A stretch of 7,231 nt of DNA from NCBI GenBank assembly GCA_003525045.1, contig DQGF01000121.1:469-7699 (forward strand), written 5' to 3'. The notes under the pieces were generated by a model, which was given only the letters and a program-made list of their open reading frames with translations, was not told where the DNA came from and did not search any database. Origin of the DNA: Pseudomonas sp. Its GTDB lineage: Bacteria; Pseudomonadota; Gammaproteobacteria; Pseudomonadales; Pseudomonadaceae. Numbering within the stretch: the stretch's first letter is position 1; each line of letters starts with the position of its first letter. The position numbers and the translations under genes are program-made. Shown one piece after another: positions 6,351 through 7,231 of the stretch.

Positions 6351-6484
6351 CTGTGGCGAGGGAGCTTGCTCCCGCTGGACCGCGGAGCGGTCCCACTATC
6401 AGCCAACGCATTCATCACGGGAAAATGCATCAGCTGCTTTGCGATTGCTTCGCAATCGAGCGGGAGCAAGCTCCCTCGCCACAG
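6351..6484. repeat. Inverted REP pair (REPIN) with two internal hairpins, between convergent cobM and nfuA
   Basis: Arms 6351-6376 and 6459-6484 are perfect 26-nt reverse complements with the core GTGGCGAGGGAGCTTGCTCC. Each arm also holds its own palindrome GGGAGC-TT-GCTCCC. The 82-nt interior begins exactly with a 7-bp hairpin (GGACCGC/GCGGTCC, 6377-6393) and ends exactly with another (CGATTGC/GCAATCG, 6442-6458). A further 5-bp GCATT/AATGC stem is possible between them. Here the GTGG heads face outward. TTTTT at 6490-6494 follows five bases after the right arm, so the structure may end or protect the cobM transcript. It fills the only gap between cobM and nfuA. No RAYT transposase is present. 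Confidence 0.9.
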
Positions 6485-6494
6485 CGCCGTTTTT
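6461..6494 (+). terminator. Possible terminator of the cbtB-cobM operon formed by the REP stem and T-run
   Basis: The right REP arm can fold as GGGAGC-TT-GCTCCC (6463-6476 region), or pair with the left arm as a 26-bp stem ending at 6484. TTTTT at 6490-6494 follows. The spacing between stem and T-run is longer than ideal for an intrinsic terminator, so the element may instead act as a 3'-end stabiliser. On the minus strand (nfuA direction) no T-run follows the structure. Confidence 0.35.
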
Positions 6495-6512
6495 CATGTC
6501 GCAGCGAACACC

Positions 6513-7155
<643 letters not shown>

Positions 7156-7213
7156 TAGTATTTTTGTCGGGAAAGTGCGGGAGTGGCAACGGTCTTTTAA
7201 GCACCCCGCCCCC

Positions 7214-7231
7214 CTGTAGGAGCGAGCTTGC
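7214..7231 (+). repeat. Partial REP sequence at right edge
   Basis: CTGTAGGAGCGAGCTTGC is the head and first half-palindrome of a Pseudomonas REP, cut by the window end. It carries the GTAG head and is close to the right arm of the 3681-3771 pair, but lacks the extra G of GAGGCTTGC. Whether it has an inverted partner cannot be seen. Confidence 0.75.

Noticed and set aside
3681..6484. CRISPR-like repeats
   Set aside because: The repeats are inverted pairs of REP sequences with internal palindromes, not direct repeats with regular unique spacers.

Overview
The window is a GC-rich chromosomal stretch of a Pseudomonas-type gammaproteobacterium, most likely of the P. fluorescens lineage. Three things point there: the genes belong to the aerobic (oxygen-dependent) cobalamin pathway, NfuA has its usual Pseudomonas form, and five REP sequences of the fluorescent-pseudomonad kind (GTAGGAGCGAG / GTGGCGAGGGAG cores) sit between the genes.

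Layout. Minus strand, right to left: a cobalamin riboswitch (3433-3618) with a promoter candidate just upstream, then cobW (3318-2257), then cobN (from 2253, running off the left edge after 751 codons). Plus strand, left to right: a second cobalamin riboswitch (3852-4057), then cbtB (4184-4387), cbtA (4399-5106), cobE (5103-5516) and cobM (5599-6345). The two riboswitches point away from each other, and an inverted REP pair (3681-3771) lies between them. A second, structurally elaborate REP pair (6351-6484) separates cobM from the convergent nfuA gene (7097-6513, minus). A partial REP touches the right edge.

How the genes work together. CbtB and CbtA are predicted to bring cobalt across the inner membrane. 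CobM methylates precorrin-4 at C11 in the ring-contraction half of the pathway. CobE is a pathway protein related to the CbiG C-terminus, and its chemistry is unsettled. CobW is a GTPase thought to deliver Co(II), and CobN is the large subunit of the cobaltochelatase that inserts it. Both operons begin with a B12 riboswitch, so cobalt import, corrin synthesis and cobalt insertion should all be shut down together when cobalamin is plentiful. The nfuA gene (Fe-S carrier) is an unrelated neighbour.

The gene content is a known type of B12 locus, and I see no wholly new system. The parts most worth a second look are non-coding: the divergent riboswitch pair, a set of competing helices at the cobW ribosome binding site, and the cloverleaf-like REP doublet after cobM.
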